A stretch of 48,380 nucleotides of DNA. Source: an uncultured Corynebacterium sp. Lineage in GTDB: Bacteria > Actinomycetota > Actinomycetes > Mycobacteriales > Mycobacteriaceae. Made by a program: the position numbers and the translations under genes. Location: assembly GCF_947253065.1 (NCBI RefSeq), contig NZ_CAMXWS010000015.1:1-48380 (forward strand). The letters are read 5' to 3'. This document shows, piece after piece, positions 31,601-41,105 of this stretch. How positions within the stretch are numbered: position 1 is the stretch's first letter; each line of letters starts with the position of its first letter. The notes under the pieces were generated by a model. It worked only from the letters and a program-made list of their open reading frames with translations. It ran no database searches and was not told the origin of the DNA.

Positions 31601-31879
31601 CTAACTCCTATTCATAGGTACGGGGTCGTAGCCGCCGGGATGCCATGGCCCGCACTTGGTCAATCGGACTAGTGCAAGAAGGCCACCGCGGGCTGCTCCA
31701 TGCCGGGACACCGCTTCGAGCGCATATGCACTGCACGTCGGTGCGAAACGGCACGTCGATCCCATCTTAAGGGGTGAGAAATGTTTTTGGTAAAGACGCA
31801 CGCACCGCACCACAGCCCGCCCAACAGGGCCGGAAGGTGCTGGGATGCGCTGTCCATCAGAGTTCCAGTAGGCGCTCAT
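31601..31879 (-). CDS. yidD: Membrane protein insertion efficiency factor YidD
   Basis: 92 residues. The family signature CRFAPTCSAYALEAVSRHG is followed by TKCGPWHPGGYDPVP. It is a membrane-associated protein that aids YidC-dependent insertion. Its ATG overlaps the rnpA stop (ATGA). Confidence 0.95.
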   Translation of the reverse strand: MSAYWNSDGQRIPAPSGPVGRAVVRCVRLYQKHFSPLKMGSTCRFAPTCSAYALEAVSRHGAARGGLLALVRLTKCGPWHPGGYDPVPMNRS

Positions 31880-32238
31880 GCGCGCTTTTCTGCTTTACGA
31901 CGCGCCCTGCTCGCACCCGACCGCACATCCTCCAGCAGTGCCTGACTGGTCGCCGAAGCACTAGCCGGCAGGGCACGGATGACAATGTCGACCTCGCGGT
32001 CCAGCTCTAGAGCGAGCTCCATACAAATATGACGCAACTGGCGCGAGAGACGGTGACGGGCAACAGCGTTGCCCACCTGCTTAGACACAATTAACCCGAA
32101 CCGAGGACCGCCATTAATAACGGTGTCGGTTCGGGTGTAATAGTGCACCACGACGGTGCGGGTGCCCGCGCGACCACCTTTAGAAATCACCCGGCGAAAC
32201 TCCGCCGAGGAGGTGAGCTTATGGGCGCGGGGTAACAC
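31876..32238 (-). CDS. rnpA: Ribonuclease P protein component
   Basis: 120 residues, GTG start (VLPRAHKLTSSAEFRRV). The conserved RNA-binding segment is FGLIVSKQVGNAVARHRLSRQLRH, the counterpart of the usual 'RNRxKR' helix. It assists the RNase P RNA in tRNA 5'-end maturation. It follows rpmH by 15 bp, the universal rpmH-rnpA pair. Confidence 0.96.
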   Translation of the reverse strand: MLPRAHKLTSSAEFRRVISKGGRAGTRTVVVHYYTRTDTVINGGPRFGLIVSKQVGNAVARHRLSRQLRHICMELALELDREVDIVIRALPASASATSQALLEDVRSGASRARRKAEKRA

Positions 32239-32253
32239 AGCGCGCTAGAAAAA

Positions 32254-32391
32254 CTAGGCGGTGAGCTTGGAACGGCCCTTGCGGCGACGCGCGGAAACGA
32301 TAGCGCGGCCTGCACGGGTGTTCATGCGGGTACGGAAGCCGTGCTTGCGTGCACGACGACGGTTATTCGGCTGGAAAGTCCGCTTAGACAT
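32254..32391 (-). CDS. rpmH: 50S ribosomal protein L34
   Basis: 45 residues on the minus strand, start ATG 32391 after AAGGAG, ending RSKLTA. It contains the L34 signature SKRTFQPNNRRRARKHGFR and is very basic. It is the first gene of the rpmH-rnpA-yidD-yidC-rsmG-parA-parB run and diverges from dnaA. Confidence 0.97.
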   Translation of the reverse strand: MSKRTFQPNNRRRARKHGFRTRMNTRAGRAIVSARRRKGRSKLTA

Positions 32392-33194
32392 GGCGGGGTA
32401 CTCCTTGCAATCTATGCGGCGGCCAGCGGCGCCCGCCGGTTCAACCGGCTATGCGCCTTCCCGGGAAGAGGCAGCCATTTTCAAAACATGTAAGTGAGAT
32501 GCTCTTACAGCTAAAAGGCCATAGCTGATGGCTTGCGTCGTCCGCACTGACTCGCCTGTAGCGGCCCGGTGCTCAGCGCAGATGATGCTCTCACACACAC
32601 CGACATGACTGTTCACAAGAGTCACTTGGTGTGACAGACCATGCCAGGATACGTGATCGGTATCGCACCGACAAAATCGACGCGCGGGGGTACTCGGGCC
32701 AATTTTTGTCCACCCCCGAAATTACAACAATGTGGTTTTTCGCAGGTCAAACACGACACGCCGACGTATCCTGCACTCCTTCGTCGGGGGTGTCGAACGT
32801 GCTTGCTGATCTCTCGGCGACGACCGCCGGGACAAGTGGGTCTGTCTAGACAGTCCGGCGCGGAGCAGGGTAAGAAAGTTTTATCACCACATCTTCACAG
32901 GAAAGTTCCCCACACTTCTGTGGATAAACCTCAACAACTACTTGAGGTTCTGCCCGGGCAAGCCGAGAAAGAGGAGGTCAGCGCCCAGAATTTGGCGCAA
33001 ACCGGTTATCCACAGCAAGATTGGTACCTTGTGGATAAACTCCACAGGGCTGTACGCACTACCTGTGGATAAAGCTGTGAATTCACATGTTCAGAGCGAT
33101 GATCACACTCCCACACGGGGTGTGAATAGCTTCCTTGCCGGCGCCCAAGTCGGTGGGGAAGTGGAACAGGAATAGAGAAGGAAAGCGGGCTTAT
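32392..33194. promoter_or_regulatory. rpmH-dnaA divergent intergenic region
   Basis: 803 bp without a credible gene. It holds a GCCGGT / ACCGGC hairpin (32435-32449) in the rpmH leader, an imperfect inverted repeat (32754-32766 against 32782-32795), and four DnaA boxes in its dnaA-proximal third. Promoters for rpmH and dnaA must lie here, but I could not place them with confidence. Confidence 0.7.
32919..33072. promoter_or_regulatory. DnaA-box cluster upstream of dnaA
   Basis: Four perfect 9-mers: TGTGGATAA at 32919-32927, 33030-33038 and 33064-33072, and TTATCCACA at 33006-33014. This arrangement suits autoregulation of dnaA and may be part of a bipartite origin. Confidence 0.85.
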
Positions 33195-34880
33195 ATGGCT
33201 AACGATCAACAGAGTCTGGATGCTCTGTGGCACGACATCGTCGCCGAACTGCTCAACCTGTCTGAACGCCCCAACTCTCACGTCCCCACCTTCTCCCCGG
33301 GGGATCGCGCTTACCTGCAGCTGGTCAAACCGGTCATGCTGGTGCAGGGCTACTGCATTCTTTCTGCCCCACACGCCGCGGCAAAGAATGTCGTTGAGAA
33401 CAATCTGGGCCCTTACATCGTGGAGCTGCTCACCCAGCACATGGGACAGCCCTGCGCACTGGCCGTTTCTATCAATGCGCCCGAAGCACAGCCAGCACAA
33501 CCAGCCCCTGAGCCTGAGCAGTCGAGCTACCAGCCGCCAACCCAAACGCGCACGGATAGCTCCGCCGATGACTGGTACAGCACCTATTCCCAGCGTGCCC
33601 AGCAAAACCAACAGCACAACCAGCCACCACAGCAGCATGAGCAACATGAGCAGCCCCGCCCAATGCAGCAAACACACCTGACGGGGGAGCAGCTGCCAAT
33701 GGGGCTGGATGAGCTCGCGCGCATTCACGCGCAGCAGCAGGAAAATCCCGTGGAGGAATCTTCCCGCCAGCAGTCCAACCACCCGATCGTGCCGGCGCCG
33801 CAGCGCATCCCGCGCGAAAAGCCCGCGCATGATCCGGACCGGGACATGAGCCTGAACCCGAAGTACACGTTTGAGAATTTCGTGATTGGCTCATCCAACC
33901 GTTTCGCCAACGGCGCAGCCGTTGCTGTCGCGGAAAATCCGGCGCGTGCTTATAACCCGCTGTTCATTTGGGGCGGCTCCGGCCTGGGCAAGACGCACTT
34001 GCTGCACGCCGCAGGCAATTACGCCCAGGTGCTCCAGCCGAATCTGCGTATTAAATACGTCTCATCAGAAGAGTTCACCAACGACTACATCAATTCCGTG
34101 CGCGATGACCGCCAGGAATCCTTCAAGCGCCGCTACCGCGACCTGGACATTCTCATGGTCGACGACATCCAGTTCTTGGAAGGCAAAGAAGGAACTCAGG
34201 AGGAGTTCTTTCACACCTTCAATGCGCTGCACCAGTCGAATAAGCAGATCATCTTGTCGTCGGACCGTCCGCCGAAGCAGCTGACCACGCTGGAGGATCG
34301 ACTGCGTACCCGCTTCGAAGGCGGGTTGATCACCGATGTTCAGCCGCCGGATTTGGAAACGCGTATTGCAATTCTGATGAAGAAGGCAGCGGCCGACGGC
34401 ACGCATGTGGATGAGGATGTCCTGGAGCTCATTGCCTCACAATTCGAATCCTCAATTCGTGAGCTCGAGGGTGCGTTGATCAGGGTTTCGGCGTACTCGT
34501 CGCTGATCAATGAGCCGATCACCATGGAGGTTGCCCAGGTAGCGCTCCGCGATATTTTGCCTGATGAGGGCGATGTGACCATCACCGCAGCGACGATCAA
34601 GGAAGCAGCGGCGGATTATTTCAAGGTGCCCATGGACAAGCTCACCGGCGCCGGCAAAACACGCGTTGTTGCGCATGCCCGCCAGCTGGCCATGTACCTG
34701 TGCCGCGAGCTGACAGATTTGTCATTGCCCAAGATCGGCCAGGAATTCGGCGGCAAGGACCACACCACGGTCATGTACGCCGACCGCAAGATCCGCAGCG
34801 AGATGCAGGAGAACCGCGAGACATACGACCAGATCCAGGAGCTCACCCAGATCATCAAGAGCAAGGTCCGTTCGCGCTAG
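33195..34880 (+). CDS. dnaA: Chromosomal replication initiator DnaA
   Basis: 561 residues from ATG 33195 (MANDQQSLDALWHDIV); in-frame upstream sequence lacks DnaA features. Domain I covers about residues 1-92. Domain II (about 93-215) is a long Gln/Pro/His-rich linker. Domain III is AAA+ with Walker A GGSGLGKTHLLHAAGNYA (near 260) and Walker B LMVDDIQFL. Domain IV has the DNA-binding signature GGKDHTTVMYADRKI (near 518). It melts oriC and loads the replication machinery. A strong terminator follows at 34896. Confidence 0.98.
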   Translation: MANDQQSLDALWHDIVAELLNLSERPNSHVPTFSPGDRAYLQLVKPVMLVQGYCILSAPHAAAKNVVENNLGPYIVELLTQHMGQPCALAVSINAPEAQPAQPAPEPEQSSYQPPTQTRTDSSADDWYSTYSQRAQQNQQHNQPPQQHEQHEQPRPMQQTHLTGEQLPMGLDELARIHAQQQENPVEESSRQQSNHPIVPAPQRIPREKPAHDPDRDMSLNPKYTFENFVIGSSNRFANGAAVAVAENPARAYNPLFIWGGSGLGKTHLLHAAGNYAQVLQPNLRIKYVSSEEFTNDYINSVRDDRQESFKRRYRDLDILMVDDIQFLEGKEGTQEEFFHTFNALHQSNKQIILSSDRPPKQLTTLEDRLRTRFEGGLITDVQPPDLETRIAILMKKAAADGTHVDEDVLELIASQFESSIRELEGALIRVSAYSSLINEPITMEVAQVALRDILPDEGDVTITAATIKEAAADYFKVPMDKLTGAGKTRVVAHARQLAMYLCRELTDLSLPKIGQEFGGKDHTTVMYADRKIRSEMQENRETYDQIQELTQIIKSKVRSR

Positions 34881-34888
34881 CTTCATTC

Positions 34889-34899
34889 GCTTATCGACG
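34889..34899 (+). repeat. Iterated 11-mer, copy 11 (dnaA terminator)
   Basis: GCTTATCGACG 9 bp after the dnaA stop; its last four bases form the base of the terminator stem. Confidence 0.8.
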
Positions 34900-34929
34900 C
34901 CTGAGGGAATCCCCCAGGCGTCATTTTTT
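34896..34929 (+). terminator. Rho-independent terminator of dnaA
   Basis: GACGCCTG (34896-34903) pairs with CAGGCGTC (34915-34922), with an inner GGG/CCC extension and a following TTTTTTA run. The 5' arm shares its first bases with the iterated 11-mer at 34889-34899. Confidence 0.88.
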
Positions 34930-35402
34930 ATGCCCTTTTCACACTCATCGAGTTATCCACAGAGTTATACACACCTGTGTAATTCCACCATTGTAATTAG
35001 ATGAAATTAGTCACTTTTGCGTTATCCACAGGACAAAACCGCAGTCCACAGGCACGGGACAAAGCTGTGATTAAGCGGTGGAATAACAAGACTTGGTTGT
35101 GAGGAAAGGGAAGGGACAAAAAGTTATCCACAACTATTGAGAGTTATCCACAGAAATTACACACCCTCATCCCACAGGCGACACGCCAGTGCGACGTGGG
35201 GCAATAGGCTGTGATCCACAGACTGCACAGCACCTACTGTTCTTCCCAAACTTTTTCCTAGTATTTAAACCAAGAGAAACAGAGCGTGGGGACAACTTCG
35301 ACGAGCAACCGCCAACCTGCCGTTGAGGCGAATCCACTCACCGCTTAAGGTGAGACAGAATCACAATTCTCACGGTGGCCCGATCAAGGAGCGACAAGGA
35401 CC
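34930..35402. other. oriC: Probable oriC, dnaA-dnaN intergenic region
   Basis: About 470 bp between the dnaA terminator and dnaN. Perfect DnaA boxes TTATCCACA at 34953-34961, 35022-35030, 35124-35132 and 35144-35152, plus near-matches TTATACACA at 34965 and TGATCCACA near 35212. An A/T-rich stretch (about 35249-35280, with TTTTTCCTAGTATTTAAA) could be the unwinding element. Position and box density fit an actinobacterial origin. Confidence 0.85.
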
Positions 35403-36590
35403 ATGGACGACAACAACGTGTCATTCCGAGTGCACAAAGACGATCTCTCGGATGCCGTGGCGTGGGTTGCCCGTAACCTGCCAACAAAGAACACGCAGCC
35501 GGTACTCCGCGCTGTTGTGATCACGGCCGATGACAACGGGCTGGAACTGGCAGGCTTCGACTACGAAGTTTCTACGCGTGTACGCATTAGCGCAGAGGTC
35601 AATGAACCTGGCCGCGTCGCTGTTGCAGGCAAGCTCATGGCTGACATCGTTTCCAATATGCCGGCCAAGCCGGTTGAGGTCTCCGTGGATAATTCCCGCC
35701 TTCTGCTCCAGGGCGGATCCGCACGCTTCGAGCTGCCGTTGATGCCGCTTGATGATTATCCGCAGCTGCCTACGCTGCCGGAGGTCACTGGCACGCTGGA
35801 CACCTCGACGTTTGTCAATGCTGTCACCCAGGTGGCATCCGCTGCTGGTCGTGATGACACATTGCCGATGCTCACGGGTGTGCACATGGAGATCTCGGGC
35901 AACCAGGTGAACCTGGCTGCTACCGACCGTTTCCGTCTGGCCCTGCGTTCTTTGGAGTGGGAACCGGTCTCTGGTGATGTGCAGGCGAAGCTGCTTGTCC
36001 CAGCGAAGACGCTTCTGGATAACGCTCGTACGCTGGATACTCACCTTGAGGAGCCAGTGGAGATCGCTGTGGGTACTGGTGAGAATGTCGGTGGTGACGG
36101 CCTGTTTGGTCTGCACTCCGATAACCGTGAGACCACCACGCGCATGCTGGATGCGGAATTTCCGAATATTCAGCCGCTGCTGCCGAAGACGCATACGTCG
36201 ATGGCGTCGGTGGAGATCGCACCGCTGGTCGAGGCAATTCGTCGCGTCAGCCTGGTTGCGGACCGCAATGCTCAGTTGCGCATGCACTTCAAGCAGGGCG
36301 AAGTCACCCTGTACGCATCCGGTGCTGATTCCGGTGAGGCGAGCGAGTCCTTGCAGTGCGCCTTCACGGGTGCAGATGAGCTGCTCATCGCATTCAACTC
36401 TGGTTACCTGCGCGATGGGCTGAGCGTCATTCCGACTAACCGCGTGGTCTTCGGATTCACTGAGGCTTCCCGCCCGGCGATCATGATCCCGGAGCCGGAG
36501 GAAATGCCGGAAGCTGGTGCGGATGGCTCGTTTGAAACTCCGGCGACGGACTTCACCTACCTGCTCATGCCGGTGCGTCTGCCGGGATAG
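35403..36590 (+). CDS. dnaN: DNA polymerase III beta subunit (sliding clamp)
   Basis: 395 residues, ATG 35403 after AAGGAGCGACAAGG. Three clamp-fold repeats; recognisable segments include ARNLPTKNTQPVLRAVVI, NLAATDRFRLALR and the C-terminal YLLMPVRLPG, which closes the protein-binding pocket region. The dimer encircles DNA and tethers polymerase III. recF follows after 2 bp. Confidence 0.98.
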   Translation: MDDNNVSFRVHKDDLSDAVAWVARNLPTKNTQPVLRAVVITADDNGLELAGFDYEVSTRVRISAEVNEPGRVAVAGKLMADIVSNMPAKPVEVSVDNSRLLLQGGSARFELPLMPLDDYPQLPTLPEVTGTLDTSTFVNAVTQVASAAGRDDTLPMLTGVHMEISGNQVNLAATDRFRLALRSLEWEPVSGDVQAKLLVPAKTLLDNARTLDTHLEEPVEIAVGTGENVGGDGLFGLHSDNRETTTRMLDAEFPNIQPLLPKTHTSMASVEIAPLVEAIRRVSLVADRNAQLRMHFKQGEVTLYASGADSGEASESLQCAFTGADELLIAFNSGYLRDGLSVIPTNRVVFGFTEASRPAIMIPEPEEMPEAGADGSFETPATDFTYLLMPVRLPG

Positions 36591-36592
36591 AC

Positions 36593-37789
36593 GTGTTTGT
36601 TCGTGAACTCGATCTGCGTGATTTTCGCTCCTGGCCGGAGCTGAATCTCGCGCTGGATAAAGGAGTCACCGTTTTCTCAGGCCGCAATGGTCACGGGAAG
36701 ACGAATATCGTTGAAGCGATCATCTATTCGGCGACGCTGTCGAGCCATCGTGTCTCACAAGACCAACCATTAGTGCGCGCTGGTGCACAGAATGCGCGCG
36801 TGTCAGTGACCACAGTCAATGAGGGCCGTGAGCTGACCACCCATTTGCTGATCAAGCCGCGTGAAGCGAACCAAGCGCAGATCAACCGGACGCGTTTGAA
36901 GTCCCCGCGGGAGATGCTCGGGGTGTTGCGCACGGTAGTTTTCGCACCGGAAGATTTGGCACTCGTGGTGGGTGAGCCAGGGGAGCGCCGGAAATTCCTC
37001 GATGGTCTGGCTAGTATCCGCACACCACGTTTCGGTGGTGCGAAAGCGGATTATGACAAGGTGCTGCGCCAGCGAAATGCCTTATTACGATCACAAAATA
37101 TGCTCCTCCGGCGCGGCTATAACGACGATCAGGGAGCAAGTGCACTGTCCACGCTCGATGCGTGGGATATGCAGCTGGCATCTTTGGGTGCGCAGGTGAT
37201 CGCTGGCCGGAAGAAACTGGTGGCTGAGCTCACTGAACCAGTGCATGATGCCTACGCATCGGTGGCACCGGAATCGCGGCCGGCGAGTATTAGTTATTCG
37301 TCGACGGTGGATGGGGGCGTCGAAAAGCTAGCTGGCGTGGATTCTGCCGACCCGGAGATTCTTGAGGCCGCGTTTCTCACTGAGCTGTCTCGGCGCCGCA
37401 AGGAGGAGATTGATCGCGGCATGACATTGGTCGGCCCGCACCGTGATGATTTGGTGCTGATGCTGGGTGACCAGCCGGCGAAGGGATATGCCAGCCACGG
37501 GGAGACCTGGTCTTTCGCGCTTTCCCTGCACTTGGCGGAGTACACGCTGCTTGCTTCTGATGGTGCGGAGCCAGTGCTGATTCTGGACGATGTTTTCGCG
37601 GAGCTCGATGCTAAGCGACGTCAGCGTCTGGTAGCCGTGGCGGAAAAGGCCGAGCAGGTATTGATCACGGCTGCTGTCGGTGATGATCTGCCGACGAATC
37701 TGGATGACCATGTCTCCGCGCGTTTCGGCGTGGTCATGGAGGAAAGCGATGATGGTCGCCGTGTTTCCCGGATTGAGGATCCACAATGA
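36593..37789 (+). CDS. recF: DNA replication/repair protein RecF
   Basis: 398 residues, GTG start 2 bp after dnaN. N-terminal FVRELDLRDFRSWPELNL, Walker A SGRNGHGKTNIVEAI, the FAPEDLALVVGEPGERRKFLD segment, signature-like PHRDDLVLMLGDQPAKGYAS and Walker B EPVLILDDVFAELD. It is an SMC-like ATPase that helps load RecA at gaps. Its stop overlaps the dciA start (ATGA). Confidence 0.97.
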   Translation: MFVRELDLRDFRSWPELNLALDKGVTVFSGRNGHGKTNIVEAIIYSATLSSHRVSQDQPLVRAGAQNARVSVTTVNEGRELTTHLLIKPREANQAQINRTRLKSPREMLGVLRTVVFAPEDLALVVGEPGERRKFLDGLASIRTPRFGGAKADYDKVLRQRNALLRSQNMLLRRGYNDDQGASALSTLDAWDMQLASLGAQVIAGRKKLVAELTEPVHDAYASVAPESRPASISYSSTVDGGVEKLAGVDSADPEILEAAFLTELSRRRKEEIDRGMTLVGPHRDDLVLMLGDQPAKGYASHGETWSFALSLHLAEYTLLASDGAEPVLILDDVFAELDAKRRQRLVAVAEKAEQVLITAAVGDDLPTNLDDHVSARFGVVMEESDDGRRVSRIEDPQ

Positions 37790-38451
37790 CCGAGCCGCAA
37801 GAAAGCCGCGAGCAGCAACCAGAAGAACCAACTCAAGATCTGGTCAGCTCCACTTTTGAGAACCTCCGCGCGACCGCGAAGCGCCGTGGCGGCAAGGTAC
37901 CGCGACTGACGGGGCAGGGCAGAAATGTCATTCCGCGTCGCTCAGTGGGCAAGCTCGCACAAGCAATGGGCGCGGAAGAACCCACGGCACCGGAGATCTC
38001 CGTGCCTGGGTTGGACCTCACGCCCGAACCAATGAAGAAGCGGAGGTTCCAACACGGTCGCCCGACTGGTCCTGATGGGCGCGCGATGCAGCGGGACTAC
38101 AAGATCTCTGGTTTTGGTTCGCTGTTGAAGAAGGAGATCGCGCAGCGTGAGTGGACTGAACCGATCGCGCATGGCTGGGTGATGGGAAATTGGGAAGCGC
38201 TGGTGGGGGAGAAGATCGCCCAGCACACCGAAGTGACCATGATCAAAAACGGCGAACTTTTCATCTCGTGCGATCAGACCGCGTGGGCGACCAACCTGAA
38301 GTACATGCAGTCCACCGTTTTGTCCCAGATCGCGGAAAAGATCGGCCCCGGCGTGATCACGAAGCTGCACGTGTACCCGCCGAAAACCAAGAACTGGCGC
38401 TACGGGCCCCTGCACGTCAAGGGCCGCGGACCGCGGGACACGTACGGGTAG
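37786..38451 (+). CDS. dciA: DciA-family (DUF721) helicase-loading factor
   Basis: 221 residues. An N-terminal disordered, charged region (about 1-115) is followed by the DUF721/DciA KH-like domain: WVMGNWEALVGEKIAQHTEV, NGELFISCDQTAWATNLKY, ITKLHVYPP. DciA proteins load the DnaB replicative helicase in bacteria without DnaC/DnaI. Position after recF matches Rv0004 of mycobacteria. Overlaps recF by 4 bp. Confidence 0.93.
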   Translation: MTEPQESREQQPEEPTQDLVSSTFENLRATAKRRGGKVPRLTGQGRNVIPRRSVGKLAQAMGAEEPTAPEISVPGLDLTPEPMKKRRFQHGRPTGPDGRAMQRDYKISGFGSLLKKEIAQREWTEPIAHGWVMGNWEALVGEKIAQHTEVTMIKNGELFISCDQTAWATNLKYMQSTVLSQIAEKIGPGVITKLHVYPPKTKNWRYGPLHVKGRGPRDTYG

Positions 38452-39008
38452 ATTGCAATTCAGGTCATGAAATCGTTGCGATTCGGGCGGCGGTAGTCCT
38501 GAGCAGTATCCCTTCCCAATTTGTAGGCGTCGGTCCACTAAGAAGGCCATTCGTATTCGAATTGCAAAAAACTATCCACAATCTCGCAAATACTTTTGAT
38601 CTGGGATCGTGCCCATGGGTTGTTGGCAGGTTTGGAAAAACGTGACTGCATGTAGAAATAGGTGCAGATGTCCACTGCCTGTAGGAGTCGACTGTAATCA
38701 GATGGCCCGAAATAGACAGTGTCAAAGATGTGGACTTAGAAATCGTGGCAGGGTAATTTCAAAGACATGCAGGAGTCGGCCCCGACGGGGTCGGCTCCGG
38801 CCCATTTTGAGGGTGACGATAGCAACTGAAGGGGGTTGGGGGTCCGTCTTCACCCTTGGTTCTAGTCGAGCGAAGACACTGATCCCCCAAAACGCGCGTG
38901 AAACACCCTGTCGCTGATGTTGGCGGTGCGTCTGTGGGGGACCACAACCGTGTAAGATGACTTGGGTTAAAGACGTATTTCACGCCGTGACAGGAGAGTT
39001 TCGGGAAA
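38452..39008. promoter_or_regulatory. dciA-gyrB intergenic region
   Basis: 557 bp without a credible gene. It contains a 9-bp inverted repeat, TTGCAATTC (38453-38461) and GAATTGCAA (38559-38567), a near DnaA box CTATCCACA (38572-38580), a second small inverted pair GTCCAC/GTGGAC (38670 and 38730), and a GC-rich CCCCG/CGGGG dyad near 38780. A TGTAAGAT extended -10-like element (38951-38958) 51 bp before gyrB is a candidate promoter. Confidence 0.55.
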
Positions 39009-41096
39009 GTGGCCGAGCAACAACCGCATTATGACGCGTCATCGATCACCATCCTTGAGGGATTGGAGGCGGTGCGTAAGCGCCCCGGCATGTACATCGG
39101 CTCTACCGGTGTGCGCGGCCTGCACCACTTGGTGTGGGAGGTCGTAGATAACTCCGTCGATGAGGCCATGGCTGGCTACGCGGACAAGGTTGAGGTGACC
39201 TTGTTGGCAGACGGTGGTGTCCAGGTCGTAGATAACGGCCGTGGTATTCCGGTGGAGATGCACCCGTCGGGCGCACCGACTGTGCAGGTGGTTATGACGC
39301 AGCTGCACGCCGGCGGCAAGTTCGACTCGGAGTCGTACGCCGTTTCGGGTGGTCTGCACGGTGTTGGTATTTCCGTGGTGAATGCGCTGTCCACTCGTGT
39401 TGAGGCGGATATTAAGCGTGACGGGAAGCACTGGTACCAGAAGTTCGCCAATGCGATCCCGGAGGACCTGGTTGAGGGCGATAATGCCCGCGGCACGGGC
39501 ACCACGATCCGGTTCTGGCCAGACCCGGAGATTTTTGAGACGGTCGACTTCGACTACGACACGATCGCCCGTCGCCTGCAGGAGATGGCATTCCTGAACA
39601 AGGGTCTGACCATTGTTCTGAAGGATGAGCGTGTCTCCGACGAGGAGCTGGAGCTCGAGGCGATCGCTGAGGAAGGCGATACCGCCCAGATCGTCGAGGG
39701 TGATTCTTTCGACGACGAGGCAGCAGACGGCGACGCTGACACGGAGAAGACCGAGGACAGCGACGATGAAACTGGTGTCGCGCCGGACACGAAGAAGAAG
39801 CGTGAAAAGAAGGTCACGTACCACTACCCGAACGGTCTGATCGACTATGTGGATTACCTGAACCGCAATAAGACGGCGATCCACCCGACCACGGTTGGCT
39901 TTGAGGCCAAGGGCGAGGAGCACGAGCTTGAGATCGCCATGCAGTGGAACAGCGGCTTCAAGGAGTCGGTGCACACCTTCGCTAACACCATCAACACGCA
40001 TGAAGGCGGTACGCACGAGGAAGGTTTCCGTGCGGCGCTGACCTCGCTGATGAACCGTTATGCGCGTGAGCACAAGTTGATCAAGGATAAGGATCCGAAC
40101 CTCACGGGCGATGACTGCCGCGAGGGTCTTGCCGCAGTTGTTTCGGTCCGTGTCGGCGACCCGCAGTTCGAGGGCCAGACGAAGACGAAGCTGGGTAACT
40201 CGGAGATCAAGGGCTTCGTGCAGCGCTCGGTCAATGAGCACCTGAATGACTGGTTTGATGCGAACCCGGCTGAGGCCAAGGTGATCATCAAGAAGGCAGT
40301 GTCTTCGTCCCAGGCGCGCGAAGCAGCACGTAAGGCGCGTGAGTCTGTGCGTCGTAAGTCCGCGACGGACTTGGGTGGTCTGCCGGGCAAGCTGGCGGAT
40401 TGTCGTTCGAAGGACCCGGTCGTCTCTGAGTTGTTCATCGTGGAGGGTGACTCCGCTGGTGGTTCCGCAAAGCAGGGCCGTGACTCGATGTACCAGGCGA
40501 TTCTTCCGCTGCGTGGCAAGATCCTGAACGTCGAAAAGGCACGTCTTGATCGTGTGCTGAACAACAATGAGGTCCAGGCGATCATCACTGCGCTGGGTAC
40601 GGGTATCAACGACGAGTTTGATATTTCGAAGCTCCGCTACCACAAGATCGTGCTCATGGCCGATGCGGATGTGGACGGCCAGCACATTGCTACGCTGCTG
40701 CTCACGCTGCTGTACCGCCTCATGCCGGACTTGATTGCTAATGGCCACGTGTACTTGGCTAACCCGCCGTTGTACAAGCTGAAGTGGCAGAAGGGCGAGC
40801 CGGGCTACGCGTACTCCGACGCTGAGCGCGATGCGGAGTTGGAGGCTGGTTTGAATGCTGGCCGCAAGATCAACACGGATGATGGCATTCAGCGCTACAA
40901 GGGTCTGGGTGAGATGAACCCGGGTGAGCTCTGGGAGACCACCTTGGACAAGGAGCACCGCGTGCTGCGTCGCGTCGATCTTGAGGATGCCCAGCGTGCT
41001 GATGAGCTGTTCTCCATCCTCATGGGCGATGACGTCGCGGCCCGCCGTTCGTTCATCACCCGCAAGGCGAAGGACGTCCGCTTCTTGGACATCTAG
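39009..41096 (+). CDS. gyrB: DNA gyrase subunit B
   Basis: 695 residues, GTG start preceded by AGGAGAG. GHKL ATPase domain with VDNSVDEAMAGYAD and GGLHGVGISVVNALS; transducer domain; TOPRIM motif EGDSAGGSAKQGRD (near residue 480) and DADVDGQHI; C-terminal NPGELWETTLD. An acidic insertion near residues 227-267 (GDSFDDEAADGDADTEK..., ending KKKREKK) enlarges the transducer junction. With GyrA it introduces negative supercoils. gyrA does not follow immediately here. Confidence 0.98.
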   Translation: MAEQQPHYDASSITILEGLEAVRKRPGMYIGSTGVRGLHHLVWEVVDNSVDEAMAGYADKVEVTLLADGGVQVVDNGRGIPVEMHPSGAPTVQVVMTQLHAGGKFDSESYAVSGGLHGVGISVVNALSTRVEADIKRDGKHWYQKFANAIPEDLVEGDNARGTGTTIRFWPDPEIFETVDFDYDTIARRLQEMAFLNKGLTIVLKDERVSDEELELEAIAEEGDTAQIVEGDSFDDEAADGDADTEKTEDSDDETGVAPDTKKKREKKVTYHYPNGLIDYVDYLNRNKTAIHPTTVGFEAKGEEHELEIAMQWNSGFKESVHTFANTINTHEGGTHEEGFRAALTSLMNRYAREHKLIKDKDPNLTGDDCREGLAAVVSVRVGDPQFEGQTKTKLGNSEIKGFVQRSVNEHLNDWFDANPAEAKVIIKKAVSSSQAREAARKARESVRRKSATDLGGLPGKLADCRSKDPVVSELFIVEGDSAGGSAKQGRDSMYQAILPLRGKILNVEKARLDRVLNNNEVQAIITALGTGINDEFDISKLRYHKIVLMADADVDGQHIATLLLTLLYRLMPDLIANGHVYLANPPLYKLKWQKGEPGYAYSDAERDAELEAGLNAGRKINTDDGIQRYKGLGEMNPGELWETTLDKEHRVLRRVDLEDAQRADELFSILMGDDVAARRSFITRKAKDVRFLDI

Positions 41097-41105
41097 CGCT
41101 TTTTC

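Noticed and set aside
32641..33072. A 143-codon frame upstream of dnaA
   Set aside because: It runs through the DnaA-box cluster, lacks a ribosome-binding site and reads like non-coding sequence.
38465..38725. An 86-codon minus-strand frame in the gap before gyrB
   Set aside because: No ribosome-binding site, no family resemblance and atypical composition; possible remnant at best.
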